Positions 48,153 through 60,900 of a stretch of DNA of 64,000 bases are shown here, one piece after another. The DNA lies in NCBI RefSeq assembly GCF_905475395.1, contig NC_058337.1, positions 98,388,368 to 98,452,367 of the forward strand, in the 5' to 3' direction. The notes below the pieces were generated by a model. It saw only the letters and a list, made by a program, of their open reading frames with translations. It was not told where the DNA came from and made no database searches. The position numbers and the translations under genes were made by a program. This stretch comes from Chrysoperla carnea. Its lineage: Eukaryota > Arthropoda > Insecta > Neuroptera > Chrysopidae. The stretch's first letter is position 1; each line of letters starts with the position of its first letter.

Positions 48153-51100
48153 ATGAATACCATTTTCGTATTTTTAATAAGTTTCTCAGTTTTTACATTT
48201 ACCATTAGTGAAAATTTACATCCAATTATATTTGTACCAGGTGATGGAGGTAGTCAAGTGGAAGCAAAATTAAATAAGACCTCGGTGGTACATTACATAT
48301 GTGAAAAAACGAGTGATTATGCTAATATATGGTTGAATATTGAACTATTGGTACCGATTGTGATAGATTGTTTTATTGATAATTTAAAATTAACATATGA
48401 TAATACTACCAGAACCACAAAAAATTCACCAGGTGTTGATATACGAATACCTGGTTTCGGCAGTTCTGAAGTTGTCGAATGGATAGATCCAAGTCATGCG
48501 TCAGCAGGTGCTTATTTTAAGGATATTGGTAATATTTTAGTTCAAGATCATGGATATGTACGAAACGTTTCACTTCGTGGAGCTCCTTATGATTTTCGAA
48601 AAGGACCTAGTAAGTTATTAATTAAATTTTAAAAATATTATAGGGGAGATTACGATATCCCGTGTTTCATATTTTACAATATTCTTTATCTTTATACGCG
48701 TAGAATATATTAAGATAACATGTGGTCTTTTGTTCATACATATGTATAATATTTTTAGTCAAAAATTCTAGAATATTCGGAAAAATACGTTTGTTTAAAA
48801 AAAACCAAAATATTGGTTATTCGTAATATCAAATACAATTTTCCAGTAGTTAAATTTATCAATATTTTTATGGTAAACAACCTTTGTAATATCGTTTAGT
48901 ATTTTTGAAGAAATATTCGAGAATGAGTAAATTTGGTTCATTTCATTTTAAACATCTTTTATCTCAATAATATTCTAAAATTTTGAGTTCGATATCTGGG
49001 TAAGAATTAGTTTAAGATAGTCTGAACAAGTGATATATTCTACAAATAAAATCTTATTCCTCAATATTGGGTCAACAATGGCTTTAAAAATGAAAATAAT
49101 AAGATTGAGGTAACGAGATAATTTTGTATTCCAAAAATGATCAAGATAACGGTCTCCATTCTACGCTTACTGAAATCCAGTTTAAGCCTGTTATCATAGA
49201 TAAAATATAATCCTGTTATTGTAGTTCTTTTTCAACTCATTGGTTGTCGCACATAAAAATAATTTCCCCAGTAGTACTTGGAACAAACAGAGCATAAAAT
49301 TTGGAATTTCGATTTAAAAATTTGCAATCAAGTATTATTTTTATTAGTAAAAGATATGTTCAATAAAAATTTTCTGTTAAATAATAAACTATATTACTTC
49401 TTACTCTTTTCGAGAATTTTTGTTATGTAGATATTGACACATGTTGCCAGTCTGGGTTTTCCCACCTTTCTTATTAATAGATTAAAAGCCTGCGCATGCG
49501 TTAAAGCTAAAATTTTTACATAGTACTTAGACAAAAAATGTATAACAATATTTGAAATGCCCGGCATATTGGAAGGGTCTAACACACCCTCACACGCGAT
49601 TATTATAATGCTTATGACATCGTCAATGAAGGTTTTTAACACCCAACGTTCTTACCTAAAGTACAGGGAATATAAACATAATTTTCGTGTATATCTGGCA
49701 GGCGCTGAGTCTCACTTATAAACGCGCATGGGGGTGTGTAAGTCCATTCCGATTTGTCCGGCTTTTTAAATTTCTATTATTTTAAATGAAAAATCCTTTA
49801 TAAGATAGATGAAATTAAGATATAAAACATTTTTTAATATATTTTTAGATGAATTGGGAGATTATTTCAAACAATTAAAAAGTTTGATTGAAGAAACTTA
49901 TATATTAAATAATAAACAATCAGTGATTATTATTGCACATTCAATGGGAGCACCATTATTTTTAATATTCCTACACTCCCAAGAACAAGCGTGGAAAGAT
50001 AAATATATTAAAACGTTTGTCACTTTAGCTGGTGCTTGGGGTGGATCTGTGAAAGCTATTAAAGTATTTGCAATTGGTAAATAGTTTTTTTTCGTACATT
50101 TTAAGTACAATTAATTAAAAGTAAAAAAATTTTTTTAGGTGATGATTTAGGTGCATTTATGCTTCGGCAGAAAATTTTGCGAGAGGAACAAATTACATCA
50201 CCAAGTTTATCATGGTTACTTCCATCTAGTCTATTTTGGAAAGAGAACGAAGTTTTAGTGCAAACTGAAACAAAAAATTATACAGTTAATGATTATGAAG
50301 AATTTTTCAAGTATGAAAGTCCATGAAATTCGAGCTAAACGCCACTCATATCAATTTTTGAATTTCTTCACAATAATTCTATCTTAGCTCGATAATTTTC
50401 ATTCATTTGTTTCGTTGAATAATGAAGTTATTCAAACATAATAACCTTGAATAACAAAAGTTTTTTGAAATCAATCACTATTTGGTTAAACTCTACTAAG
50501 CTGTGTGGATAAATCAACTATTTTCATATCAGTGAATTATTTAGTCTCTCTACACCAGTAAATATTTATTGAATTCCATTAATTTTTATTAATATGCAAA
50601 CAGTTACCCGCCTACTTCGCAGAGCAAAAACAATATATGACAAAAAATATAATTTCCATTAAAATACCAGCATTTTTTGCTCGGTTTTGTTATGTTTCAA
50701 AAACCCAACAAATTCAGCACAATTCTGAAATGATACCCAAATTTTGTGTTTCCGGACCCATATCCATGTGAAATTTCTTAATTTTACGATGCCAAGAGTT
50801 TATTTGTAAAGTTATGGACATAAATTTATAGGCAACCTGTATATATTACAGGAAATTATAACTTAGAACTAATTAATTAAATTGCATTAAAATAATATGT
50901 TCTTGTCTCTGTAATTTGAGATTAGTACAGGTTATAATTTTTGTTGGAAAGAATTTTAACAATTGATATGAGTTGCGTACGTGAACATCCTTTCTAAGGA
51001 CTGGATAACGATGTATAAAGAACAATTTTATTTAAATGTTAAATTTTTTAATTCATTTCCAGAGATTTACAATATCCAGTAGGTTGGGAAATGAGAAAAG

Positions 51101-51523
51101 ACACCCAAAATTATACCTTAAACTTTGCTGCACCAGGTGTAGAAGTTCACTGTTTATATGGTTCAAACTTACCAACCGTTGAAAGGTAAATTAAATAAGA
51201 CAAATTACGTTTCATTCAAACGTAAAACTTACGTTAACTTTTTTAGACTTGTATACAAACCAAAAAAACAAGTATTGTCTAAATTTTTTAGGCTGAATTA
51301 TAAAAAATCTACAGTACTAGATGGATCACCGACATTAATTAATGGAGATGGTGATGGCACGGTAAATTTGCGATCATTGGAAGCATGTAAATTTTGGAAA
51401 GATAAACAAAGTCAACGAGTTTATTCTCAAAAGTTTCCTAACGCTGAACATATGCTTATATTAAGTAATCCAAATGTCTTGTCGTATATTACGCAGTTGG
51501 TAACTAAAATCGGATATTCATAA
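48153..51523 (+). CDS. PLA2G15: PLA2G15, lysosomal phospholipase A2 (LCAT-like)
   Basis: Five exons: 48153-48609, 49849-50076, 50139-50310, 51063-51185 and 51292-51523; phases 1,1,2,2 close to 403 residues (human 412). Residues 1-19 are a signal peptide (MNTIFVFLISFSVFTFTIS). Then come 'HPIIFVPGDGGSQVEAKL' (oxyanion-hole region), Cys50/Cys73 (the conserved disulfide), 'RGAPYDFRKGP', the nucleophile elbow 'AHSMG' (Ser184), 'QEQAWKDKYIKTFVTLAGAW', 'GDGDGTVNL' (Asp348) and 'NAEHM' (His380): a complete Ser-Asp-His triad with human spacing. The family deacylates phospholipids and transacylates ceramide at acid pH in lysosomes. ATG 48153 is chosen because it begins the signal peptide. Exon 5 has a second in-frame acceptor (51247) that would insert 15 residues. 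Poly-A signal at 51632. Confidence 0.96.
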
Positions 51524-52750
51524 AATTAGTCATTTTGTTTAATTAGACCGATCTCTCTTTCAAATCTTTAAAGAATTTACTAGACTGAATCATGATATTA
51601 ATTTTAAGTTTGACAAGATATTATTTTCCTGAATAAATTGTGTGCATGTTTCTCTAATGATTGGGCATAACATTGCTTGGCAGCTATAAATTAAAAACTT
51701 ATACAGACTTAAAAACATTTATAGACAGCATTATTAATTACAATAGTGATTATATTGGATTTAAAATGTTTATCAAGTCTCTTAATACTTTCAGCTCTCT
51801 CAAAAATCTGTGAATTCTAAGTAACATTATTAGTTACTTATATGAGAAAATTTAGTTTCTTGAGCTAAAATTGTTTCACTTAAACTGAAATAAAAGCTTT
51901 TTTCAATGTTTTACAATGTTAAACTAATTTGTTTTAGATTAATAAGCTAATTTAGAACTATACAACAATAGTTATAGTTATATTATCTAATATTTAATGT
52001 CATAAAAGTAAGAGGGCCCCCCTACCCTCTTAATTGATTTTTATTAATTTAATTTGAAAGGATAGTTCTAGAATAATATGCTCTTTTAAGTAAACATTAT
52101 TGACAGACATTCTATAAAATTGTAAAATTAATGAATGATAAATATTTTTTATAAAAATTTTAAAAAGGTCATTATATTTATTATTACAATATTTATTCAA
52201 TGTGATAAATGCCCAATCATTTATGTTTGTAGCTAGCTGTCTGTACATAAAATAATTAATTATCAAAATGTAGATTATTGTTTCAAATATTTGAGATTAA
52301 AAAAAATCATTTGACCTAGTCCACGATTATTAAATCATAATTCAGCTGTAACTAATTATGCCTAAGTATTAAACATTATTAATAAGTACATAAATAATTA
52401 TCTAAATCATATCACTACCATTTTATCAAAAGTTTACAAAATAATTTCTCCCCAGTAATGTGATAGGTGTATTTAAATATTTGACAAAATTAAAATTTTT
52501 AATTTTTAATAATTTATATCGATATCATTTTGAATAAGTAGCTCAAATTAATTATTATATTAAATATTAATTATATTTTTTTTTTTGTATTTTATCCACA
52601 AAAATTGTTTGTACAATAAAAAATTAAATTATATTTTTTAATTAAGTGGTTTTTTAAGAAGATAATATTTTTCTTTTATTGTAGACAAGATAAGCAAATT
52701 ATAAGTGAAGGTAACAAGTAACGCCGATTTAAGTAACGACGGGAAAGTTC
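51524..52750. other. PLA2G15 3' flank, no gene seen
   Basis: AT-rich sequence with PLA2G15's AATAAA at 51632-51637. A 78-codon minus-strand frame at 52030-52266 lacks any signature. Nothing else is supportable. Confidence 0.5.
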
Positions 52751-53132
52751 AAAAATGGTAATTAGAAAATTTTAGGTATCATTCCTTCACCACCACCCAC
52801 CCCAACTTTGAAATTTCAAATGGCACTTCCTAGTTTGTGATACCTCATTTGAAAGTGCATAAAATTCTCTCTTTAACCATGATAAAAAAAAGAAATCGAT
52901 CCATTGGTTCTCAAAATAGACTACTCAGAGGATAATTGAATCTAGACCCTTTTTCTTCTGTGTAATCAAGTTTGAGAACCAACCGATCGATTTAATTTTT
53001 TATCATGGTTAAATAGATAACTTGATGCCTTTTTAAATGAAATGTCACAAAGGAAAGTTCCATTTGAAATTTCAAAGATGGGATGGGTGGGGGTGAAAGA
53101 GTAATAATTAAAATTCTCTAGGTACCATTTTT
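52751..53132. mobile_element. Foldback MITE with long TIRs (about 382 bp)
   Basis: The left end 'aaaaatggtaattagaaaat' pairs with the right end (complement 'aaaaatggtacctagagaat') at 53132. The arms continue through 'tttgaaatttcaaatgg' and 'taaccatgataaaaaa'-type pairs almost to the middle, each about 170 bp. No open frame; target duplication unclear. Confidence 0.85.
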
Positions 53133-53179
53133 CATAATCACATCAGGTCAAATATAATGTCACTGTATATTTAATTATG

Positions 53180-53580
53180 TTTCCTATCTAATTTGCACCC
53201 TCACAGGTTAATAGTGAAGTTTACGAAAAAATGTTTCAAACAAAAGTTTTTGAATTTTTTAATAAGGAACATTTCTTAAACTTTTATTCTATCTTTAACG
53301 GTTTATAAGATGGTTCCTACGGATCCAAGACCCAATTCACCTAAGTTGCTTATTTATGAACCTGACACGCTGTATAAATTAATCTTGATTCTTTTCGTTT
53401 TTGAGTTATCGTGTCCACAGATGGGCGGCTGACAGACATTCAGACGGACAACCGGAAATGGATTATATGTAAAAAAACATCTATACCAAAATTTTATTGT
53501 AGCAATCAATATTTTAAGCGTTACAAACTTGGGACTAAAAACTTAGTATACCTTGATATATTTCATATATTCATGTAACT
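53180..53580 (-). repeat. Interspersed repeat family A, internal copy
   Basis: This minus-strand copy shares 'gtttacgaaaaaatgtttca', 'ttgagttatcgtgtccacag', 'acggacaaccggaaatgga' and 'agcgttacaaacttgggact' with the copies at 8250 and 47404. It lacks the outer AT-rich end and is more diverged than those two. It follows a MITE directly. Confidence 0.85.
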
Positions 53581-55915
53581 ATATTACCGTAAAAATATTT
53601 GAGGACATTTCATCTATTTGGCACTGTCATAAAAGCGGAAAATAATCTTACCCACGTAAATAAAGCTCTAGTGGGTATAAAAACGATATTTTATTAAGAT
53701 GATTTGTAAAAGATTTGAAAGAATTATTCTAAATCAAAATATTATATTTCTAAATAAGCTATATTTTTTTACAGTGTAATTCATTACATAACAAATATAT
53801 ATAAGGCATTTCTTTAAAACATAATAATAATTTTAAAAAAAATTATTAGTGAACTAATAGTAAATAGTAACTCATAGTAAAGTAACAAATGGTAATGAAT
53901 AATTAAGTATCTCTTGGCATCAGACGTTTAATCAAATGTTTCGAAAAGGAATAGTTTCTTTTTACATGTAATAATAAGAAATACTTGTATACATAAAATT
54001 TATAATCGAATAATTGAAAATGAGATCCTTGAATATTTAAATAATTAGGAATTTAATTAGCTTTCGCTTACAATAATCTAATTTTCAAGACTGTGTCTAT
54101 ACAGGCGCATTCAATTTAACATATTTCTGAATTGCGTACTTTGAATATAGAAATAAACAGAGGAAGGAGCATTTTTTGATATTTTTCACCAGTCGATAAC
54201 ACAAATGGCAGTACAATGGCGGCTGCCATCGTTATCAGCATGCAATTTGCTCAGAGTGAAGTCCAATTTATGATTTAACGATGAATTTCACATTATCGAA
54301 AAAAAGTTTTTTAAGAAATATGCACAATATTGTTTATTTCTTGACGGTGTGTCCAATTAAGTCGGCATCATATGAAAAACTTTTATTATTTATTCGAGAT
54401 AAATTATTATTATTTCCAATTATTGAGATTCTACTATAGTACCAATTTGAGTCTTCACACAATGATTTCATAATTTATGTCATAATATTGATTAATAAAT
54501 AATAAAAATATATTAATAATAAAAGTATTAAAAAATGTAGGCAATATTATTACATAATTGAAATGATATAAGAATTATAAATATTCCTACGCGTGGCGCT
54601 AAATTCTGCACACAACGAATAATGAATATTGTAGAATTATAAATATTTCCCCAAAACATCACTATATTTTGTCTTGCACCAATCGAATATTTTTCAAAAG
54701 CATGAATAAACAACGCAGTTTTTAAACTACATTCTTCAACTGAACTTCAATTTTACCACTCCGTGTATAAATAAATGAACTTCAGTAAACGGCAAATTAT
54801 CTCCTATTAAATACTGTTGTTTAGTTAAAATTGGTAGGTATTCCAAGTCAAATAAATATATTATACTTACTTCTGGAAAACCACAATCGAAAGCTCCAAC
54901 CAAAAAGTTAACAAAATTAGGGAAATTCACACCACTTTGCGATATTCGTAATTAAAAAAAAAAAAATTATGGAAAATATTTTTATCCTTTTGAAAAAAAT
55001 GTAATATAGCGGCAGTCCTGAAAATTGGAAAATTAATTTCTAATACAAATTTGTGTTTTTTATATTATATTTCCCATAAAGTTAAACAATTTGCAATCGG
55101 ACATAATTTACTTTTTTAATGAATGATGAATACTCAAGTGATCACAATTTAAAGTATCATAAAATTATTGGAAAAATTTATAGCCTTTTTTGTTTCAAGT
55201 AGTATTACCATTCTTCTTAGATTAAACAAACTAATCACATATTAAATTCCAATTGTTCGAATGCTGATTTTCTCTTAAGATGTTAAATAACACTGACCGA
55301 TTTTTAATGTACAGGATGTGTCCAAATCACCGAACCAAACGAAAAGAGGATCTATTCGATTCCTTGTTTGAATGTAGGACTTTTTTTACTATTGCCAATT
55401 TTTGTTTCCAAAAATCTATATAAAAAAAGTAAGGAAAAAATACATAAAAGCATTTAAGCAAACCAATCAGAACTCGTTTATGATTTGAGTTATAGTTGGG
55501 GCCTACCAGTAGGTGGAATAGAAACTAATACCTCTTTTCCAGGCAACAATATTCTTACATTTTCGCAAGAAATCAACTCGTTTCATTGGATCCAATGATA
55601 TTTAGACACTGTAGAATTCAGAAAGAAATATTATTCTATACTATGGAGTATAAAACAGCAATGATTTCGATTTACTATTTATCAATTATCCAAATTTGTG
55701 ACTGCAGACAAAAAACAATATTCATTTCTTTTAATTTATAGGTGGGAATGTTTCTTCTAACGGCGTGCCATTTAGGCAAAAGTTCTTTATTCATTACAAT
55801 TCGAATAGACCTTTTTCTAAATTCGCCAAATAAAATGATGATACAACAGTCATTTTAGGTCTTTACTTCATAAAAAATATAATCAAGATTATAAGAGTAT
55901 AAGTAATATAATATG
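53581..55915. other. No gene seen
   Basis: AT-rich. Two adjoining minus-strand frames at 54528-54713 and 54736-54930 have mixed hydrophobic composition but no family match, no splice logic between them and no shared frame. 'tacaggatgtgtccaaatca' at 55311 resembles the end of a common insect repeat type. Confidence 0.45.
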
Positions 55916-56282
55916 ACCACGTTTACACGCTGTCTCATAAGATGGGGTAGAATCGTTTAAGGCTTAGTAACACTGGTGTAAGATTTCATGCATGTGATTT
56001 CTTAAGCGAGTGTAAGTTAGTTAGTTACATAGCTACATCGGTTTAAGAAACCTTGATTAAAAAACTTATTTAAAATGATTATGATTCGAATAAAATCACG
56101 TTTATACGCGATGAATTAAAATGAAATAAAATCTGCTTAATAACGCTGGTGTTAAGATTACGTGTTTACGATCTCTTAAGCGATTGTAACTACATCGATC
56201 GAGTTACACCGGTTTAAGAAAATATAGGATGTCTTAGATCGAATCAACAACTGCGGCTTAAGAACTAGCGTGTAAATGTGGT
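55916..56282. mobile_element. MITE with short TIRs and an internal direct repeat
   Basis: The ends 'accacgtttacacgct' (55916) and its near-complement (56282) are about 16 bp. The interior consists of two diverged direct copies of a unit of about 150 bp: 'taacactggtgtaagatt...cttaagcgagtgtaa...acatcggtttaagaaa' and 'taacgctggtgttaagatt...cttaagcgattgtaa...acaccggtttaagaaa'. The word 'cttaag'/'ttaagc' recurs throughout. No coding capacity; superfamily uncertain. Confidence 0.75.
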
Positions 56283-57971
56283 ATCAGAAGAGAATCGCTC
56301 AATATATTTAACATCTCATATTTTTTTAGTGTATCATAACAAACACGGGTAGAATTTTTTATATAAAATATCTTAAATATAGGTAACAAATATATTACTT
56401 TTTTTATAAAAAGATAGTTTTAAAACATAATTGTCATCTTTGTGACTTGAATTCCAAAAATTCAGTTACACAACGAATAATAATTAATACAAAAAGGAGT
56501 TTTTTATACATATAAATTAAATATTATAAAAAATAATAATTTTATCTTACATGCTAGAAAACATTTTTCGCATAACGGGAAACTTGCATTCAAATATTTC
56601 TATTTATTCATAAAAAGGAGAAGTGTATTTTTAATTAATGCATTCGATTTACTTGTATCACAGTGATTTTCGTTTCAAAAATATTTAAGTCTATCAAATT
56701 ACAAAATAAAATTTCATTAATTATTTTCATATTAGTTAGGCTACAAATGCTCATACCTTTTAATTTACATGAATAATATTTAATTTTCATTAAAGGTATA
56801 TTTTTATTAATTTTTTTATCAGCGTACCATTAAGTATACAATTAAAGCAAATTTCCAGTGTAAATTATTCGAATTGAATGTTTATGTACAGTGCATAAGT
56901 CTATATTTTTGGGAAAAATATGGCTAAAAATTGAAGTTGCCATTAATTTGACTAATGTTTTAGTTTTAATTTAGAAACGAAGACTAGTACATCATTTAAA
57001 ATAGAACACTTTCTACATTTATGTTCAAAATATCACATTATTAAATTTTTACAAACATAATTTACAAAATAAATAAATTTTCGAACAATGTTCTTAAATT
57101 ATTCATGGGGTTATTTCAAAATAATTATGATTTAATTTCAATAATTATCTCCTTTGTCAAACTGATTAAATGCAAGTTTCCTACATTTATGAATAAAAAT
57201 TAACAAGAACATAATTTAAATGAATAAAATAGAGAGGTAAAAAAATAACACAATCACAAATCAAGGTTTATTTACATTATTTAAATGTTACTTATTATAT
57301 TAAGTATCCTAAAATAAATTTTTACTATCAAATTGCTTGAAATTCTCGCTTTGAAAAAGCAGACAATGAGATGATACTTTTATTTACTCTAAAATCGAAT
57401 TTATTCATGATGGAAGTTTTTTTAATTGTTTCGCGAATGAGCATTTGATAAAAAAGCGTTAATTTTTAAATTTGTGGACCATTTTGTTAAGTTTATAAAT
57501 ACTTTAATTTTTTTACATTTTTGAAAATAATATGAATTTTTTCGAAAATTTTCAAAACGATCAGAAAGTATTTAAGATAACTAGTCCATCTAAAATTAAA
57601 ACTAGATGTTCTTAACATAATTATCTTGTCCTTATTCGAATTTTAAACAAATATAAATAGTTTTTTATGAACAAAAGAAAACAATTTTGTGTATTAAATT
57701 TCCAATTTTTTTTCCTTCAATTGAATACATGATTGATAGACAAGAAATTCTATTTAAAAAAAAAAATAGGATATGAAAATACCTTATTATTAATATGCAA
57801 TTTGTTTTTGAAGTAAGATTGGAACTATAAATATAATAATATATTGTAAAAGATAATCTTGTAATGTATATATAAACCTTGAACACATTACACAATTAAA
57901 GTTTAAAAATAAAATTAAACTTTAAATTAAAGACCTTAAAACATTTCAATCGTTAACAAAAATAGTAGTTA
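56283..57971. other. TBC1D20 3' flank, no gene seen
   Basis: 1.7 kb of AT-rich DNA with no gene. The lower-strand 3' UTR of TBC1D20 must end here, but I could not pick a clear poly-A signal close to the stop codon. Confidence 0.45.
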
Positions 57972-60900
57972 CTATCTATTAAAGAACCACAAATATGAAT
58001 CATTACTTCGTAAATATGCTAAAAACGCAATAGATAGAGTTGCTGTTGCAATGAAAACACGATATCGTACAGCACGATTTCTAGGTACCCATATTGGAAT
58101 GAAACGTTCAAATTGACGTAGGAATATACGATTTGGATGTTGGGGTTGTATTCGTTGTAATCGACGTCGCCTTGCCAAATCTTCATCACGTTTTCGTGCT
58201 TCCATTCTATAAAATAAGAGAAAACATCTATTTTTAGTTAATAAAAATAATTCGAGATTAAATTTTATTTAGTAGTTCTTTAAACGTTGAATCATTTTCC
58301 ATTTTAATTCAAATTTTAAAATTGAGTATAATTATTAAAAGATTCTGAAATTTTGAAATAAAATAAAAATAAAAAGTCAAAATAAAACGAGAATTATTTT
58401 ATTGAACAAATTATACAATTTCTTTTAATAAATATAAACAAACATAAGATTATAAATGAGGAAACAACAATAAATTAATAACTACTAGTTCGAGCTTATG
58501 ATCGTATACGAATTGTTGATGAACGAAACGACTACAAAACTTCCCAAATCATCCATTTCAACAACTGTGGGCACTGCGGTATTATTACCCCTATTAAAGT
58601 AATTAAAAATTGTCATTTGTTTGTTCAATAAAACTTAACACACATCACTTAAAATAAAAGTTATTATACAAATTTGTAAATGCATTATTAAAGCTTATAA
58701 TTTATAATTTCAATTTTATTTTGAAAAACGTACAAGCAAAATAGTGAAATGCAAAAGTTGTTAGTAATTTAAAGATTAAGCTAAAACACGCGATATTATC
58801 AAATAATTTTTCTTTGTATGACTTTTATTATATTAGATAAATTAAATTATATTTTATTAAGAAAAAAATTCGTTGCAAGATCGGCCCATTTTTTCGTGTA
58901 GCAAAAGGTATATACATATATAACTCGAGAAAAATAATTAAAACAGGTGAATTTAGCCTGAAGGGGTTGAAAGGAATGAACAGTGTTTTTTGCCATTTGT
59001 GGCTATAGTATTGATTTTAGAGAAAAAAGTCAAATAAGAAAGTTGTAGATAATTAAAAAATCTATAGCATTTGTACGATTCATTTTTTGACCTAACCTCA
59101 AATTTAACGAGTAAAATGTAAAAAACTAATTTCTTCGTTTTTTTTAAAAAAAAAAAAAATTCAAAAAAATATGAAATTTTGAGTATACGTTTATTTTTTT
59201 TTATAAACAAGTAGAAATTATTTTTTCAAAAAAGTTGAATAGTTTTTGAGATATTCACAACATTTTTGGAAAAAATCATCCCTTTTTTAAGCTGATTGTA
59301 AAATAATAATTTTTTTGAATCGTTGCGTCCCATTTTCTTTGAAAGGATGTATATTTTCATTTAAAAAAATAAAAACATATCGTTGTAATGGATTGTTTAA
59401 AAAAACTAAAAAACTAAAAACTAAAAAATTTTTTTCAATGCCGATGATCATTATCTTATATCTAAGGTGGCTGTGCGAAAAACAAAAATAGAATATGGTT
59501 TCCATGGAAGCGACAATGAAAATGTGTCGTAATAGATGCTGTGGTAATAACAATTTAGTTCTCTACAGACAGCCATTGCGAACGTATCAAGATTGTAAAT
59601 TGATTTTGTATGATATACCCTTGTGTTAAAAGATTAATTAATTCATACTGATGATGAGTACATGGCAGTTGAAATACGTATTTATGAAAAATACATATTT
59701 ATATAATACGAAAATTGATCTAGAAAATTTGAGCAATAAATATCTAAATTATCTTCGAAAATAATTATAATACCAAAACAGTGTTATCTAGAGGTTCTTA
59801 GCGCAGCGAATAGGTTAGGATAAATTGAAGGGATTGATCAGCATTGCTTATCCTCACATGCAGTTTTGATGCTCATTATAACCTGCAGGTAACTAATTAA
59901 TATTTAAAGCAATAAATCTCTTGGGTAAAGAATTTCCTCAGTGGTAAATGTTAATTTTAACAAAAGTAAACAAAAAATTAATAACATACTCATTTTGAAT
60001 ACGCCTTTGTACATCTTTTTCAATTTCTTCAGGTGGATATAGTTTGTAATATGCCGTTGCGTTCTCTAATATCTTTTCAAATGGTAAATTATCCGGGATT
60101 GCGTTCAACAAACAATGTACACTAGCCATATCACAATCACTTTTAAATATATCATCAGCACGTTCAATTACTAAAGCAGCTGACACATATAATGGTGATA
60201 ATGGTGGCGATGCTAAGAAATAATCATACAATCGGACCACATCTTTATAATGATTCAATGAATGACCAAACCATGTTAAATACCATGGCAAAGCAAACAT
60301 TGTTCCCACTGATGATCTAAAAAAAAATAACATTCATTTTATGACACAAAAATATTATCAATTTAATACATAGAGGGAGGTGAAAGCACAGTGGAACAAT
60401 CATTTTCACGATTAAATTTACTATGTTGAGTATATCTTTGTGAACTTATATATATCCTGTGTTTCAATTATTTAAAAACCAGATTTTGGTAAAAAAAAAA
60501 AGGGTTGAAACAAAAAAGTTTTAGATTAGAGGAAATGTAAAAAAATAATTACATCAACCCAATGACCCATCTGATATAAAAATAATTTGATTCCACCCTT
60601 TTTCACGATAATCGGGGCTTAACAAAAATCAGGGCATTGTATAAAAAACCGGCATTCTATGGAAAAATTCATTATAAATAAAAAAAAAGCATTGTACACG
60701 CGCTATTAGGGGGGTCTCTGATTTTTGAAACATCCTGAATACATAGGACTTTACAGAATTACACGCTCTTGCTAGCGTAAAATAAACAAAAAAATTCATA
60801 TAAGCATACGCCTTAAATTAATTTATTAACGCCATTAATTAATTAGACATAGAATTAGTCATTGAATTTAACCTGCTTCAAGTAAAATAAACTAACGATG

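Noticed and set aside
54528-54930. Two adjoining minus-strand frames as one decayed gene
   Set aside because: Different frames, no shared family signal, and composition as expected by chance in AT-rich DNA.
59498-59512. X-box-like 'gtttccatggaagc' in a TBC1D20 intron
   Set aside because: It departs from the consensus in the second half-site and lies inside an intron far from any start codon.
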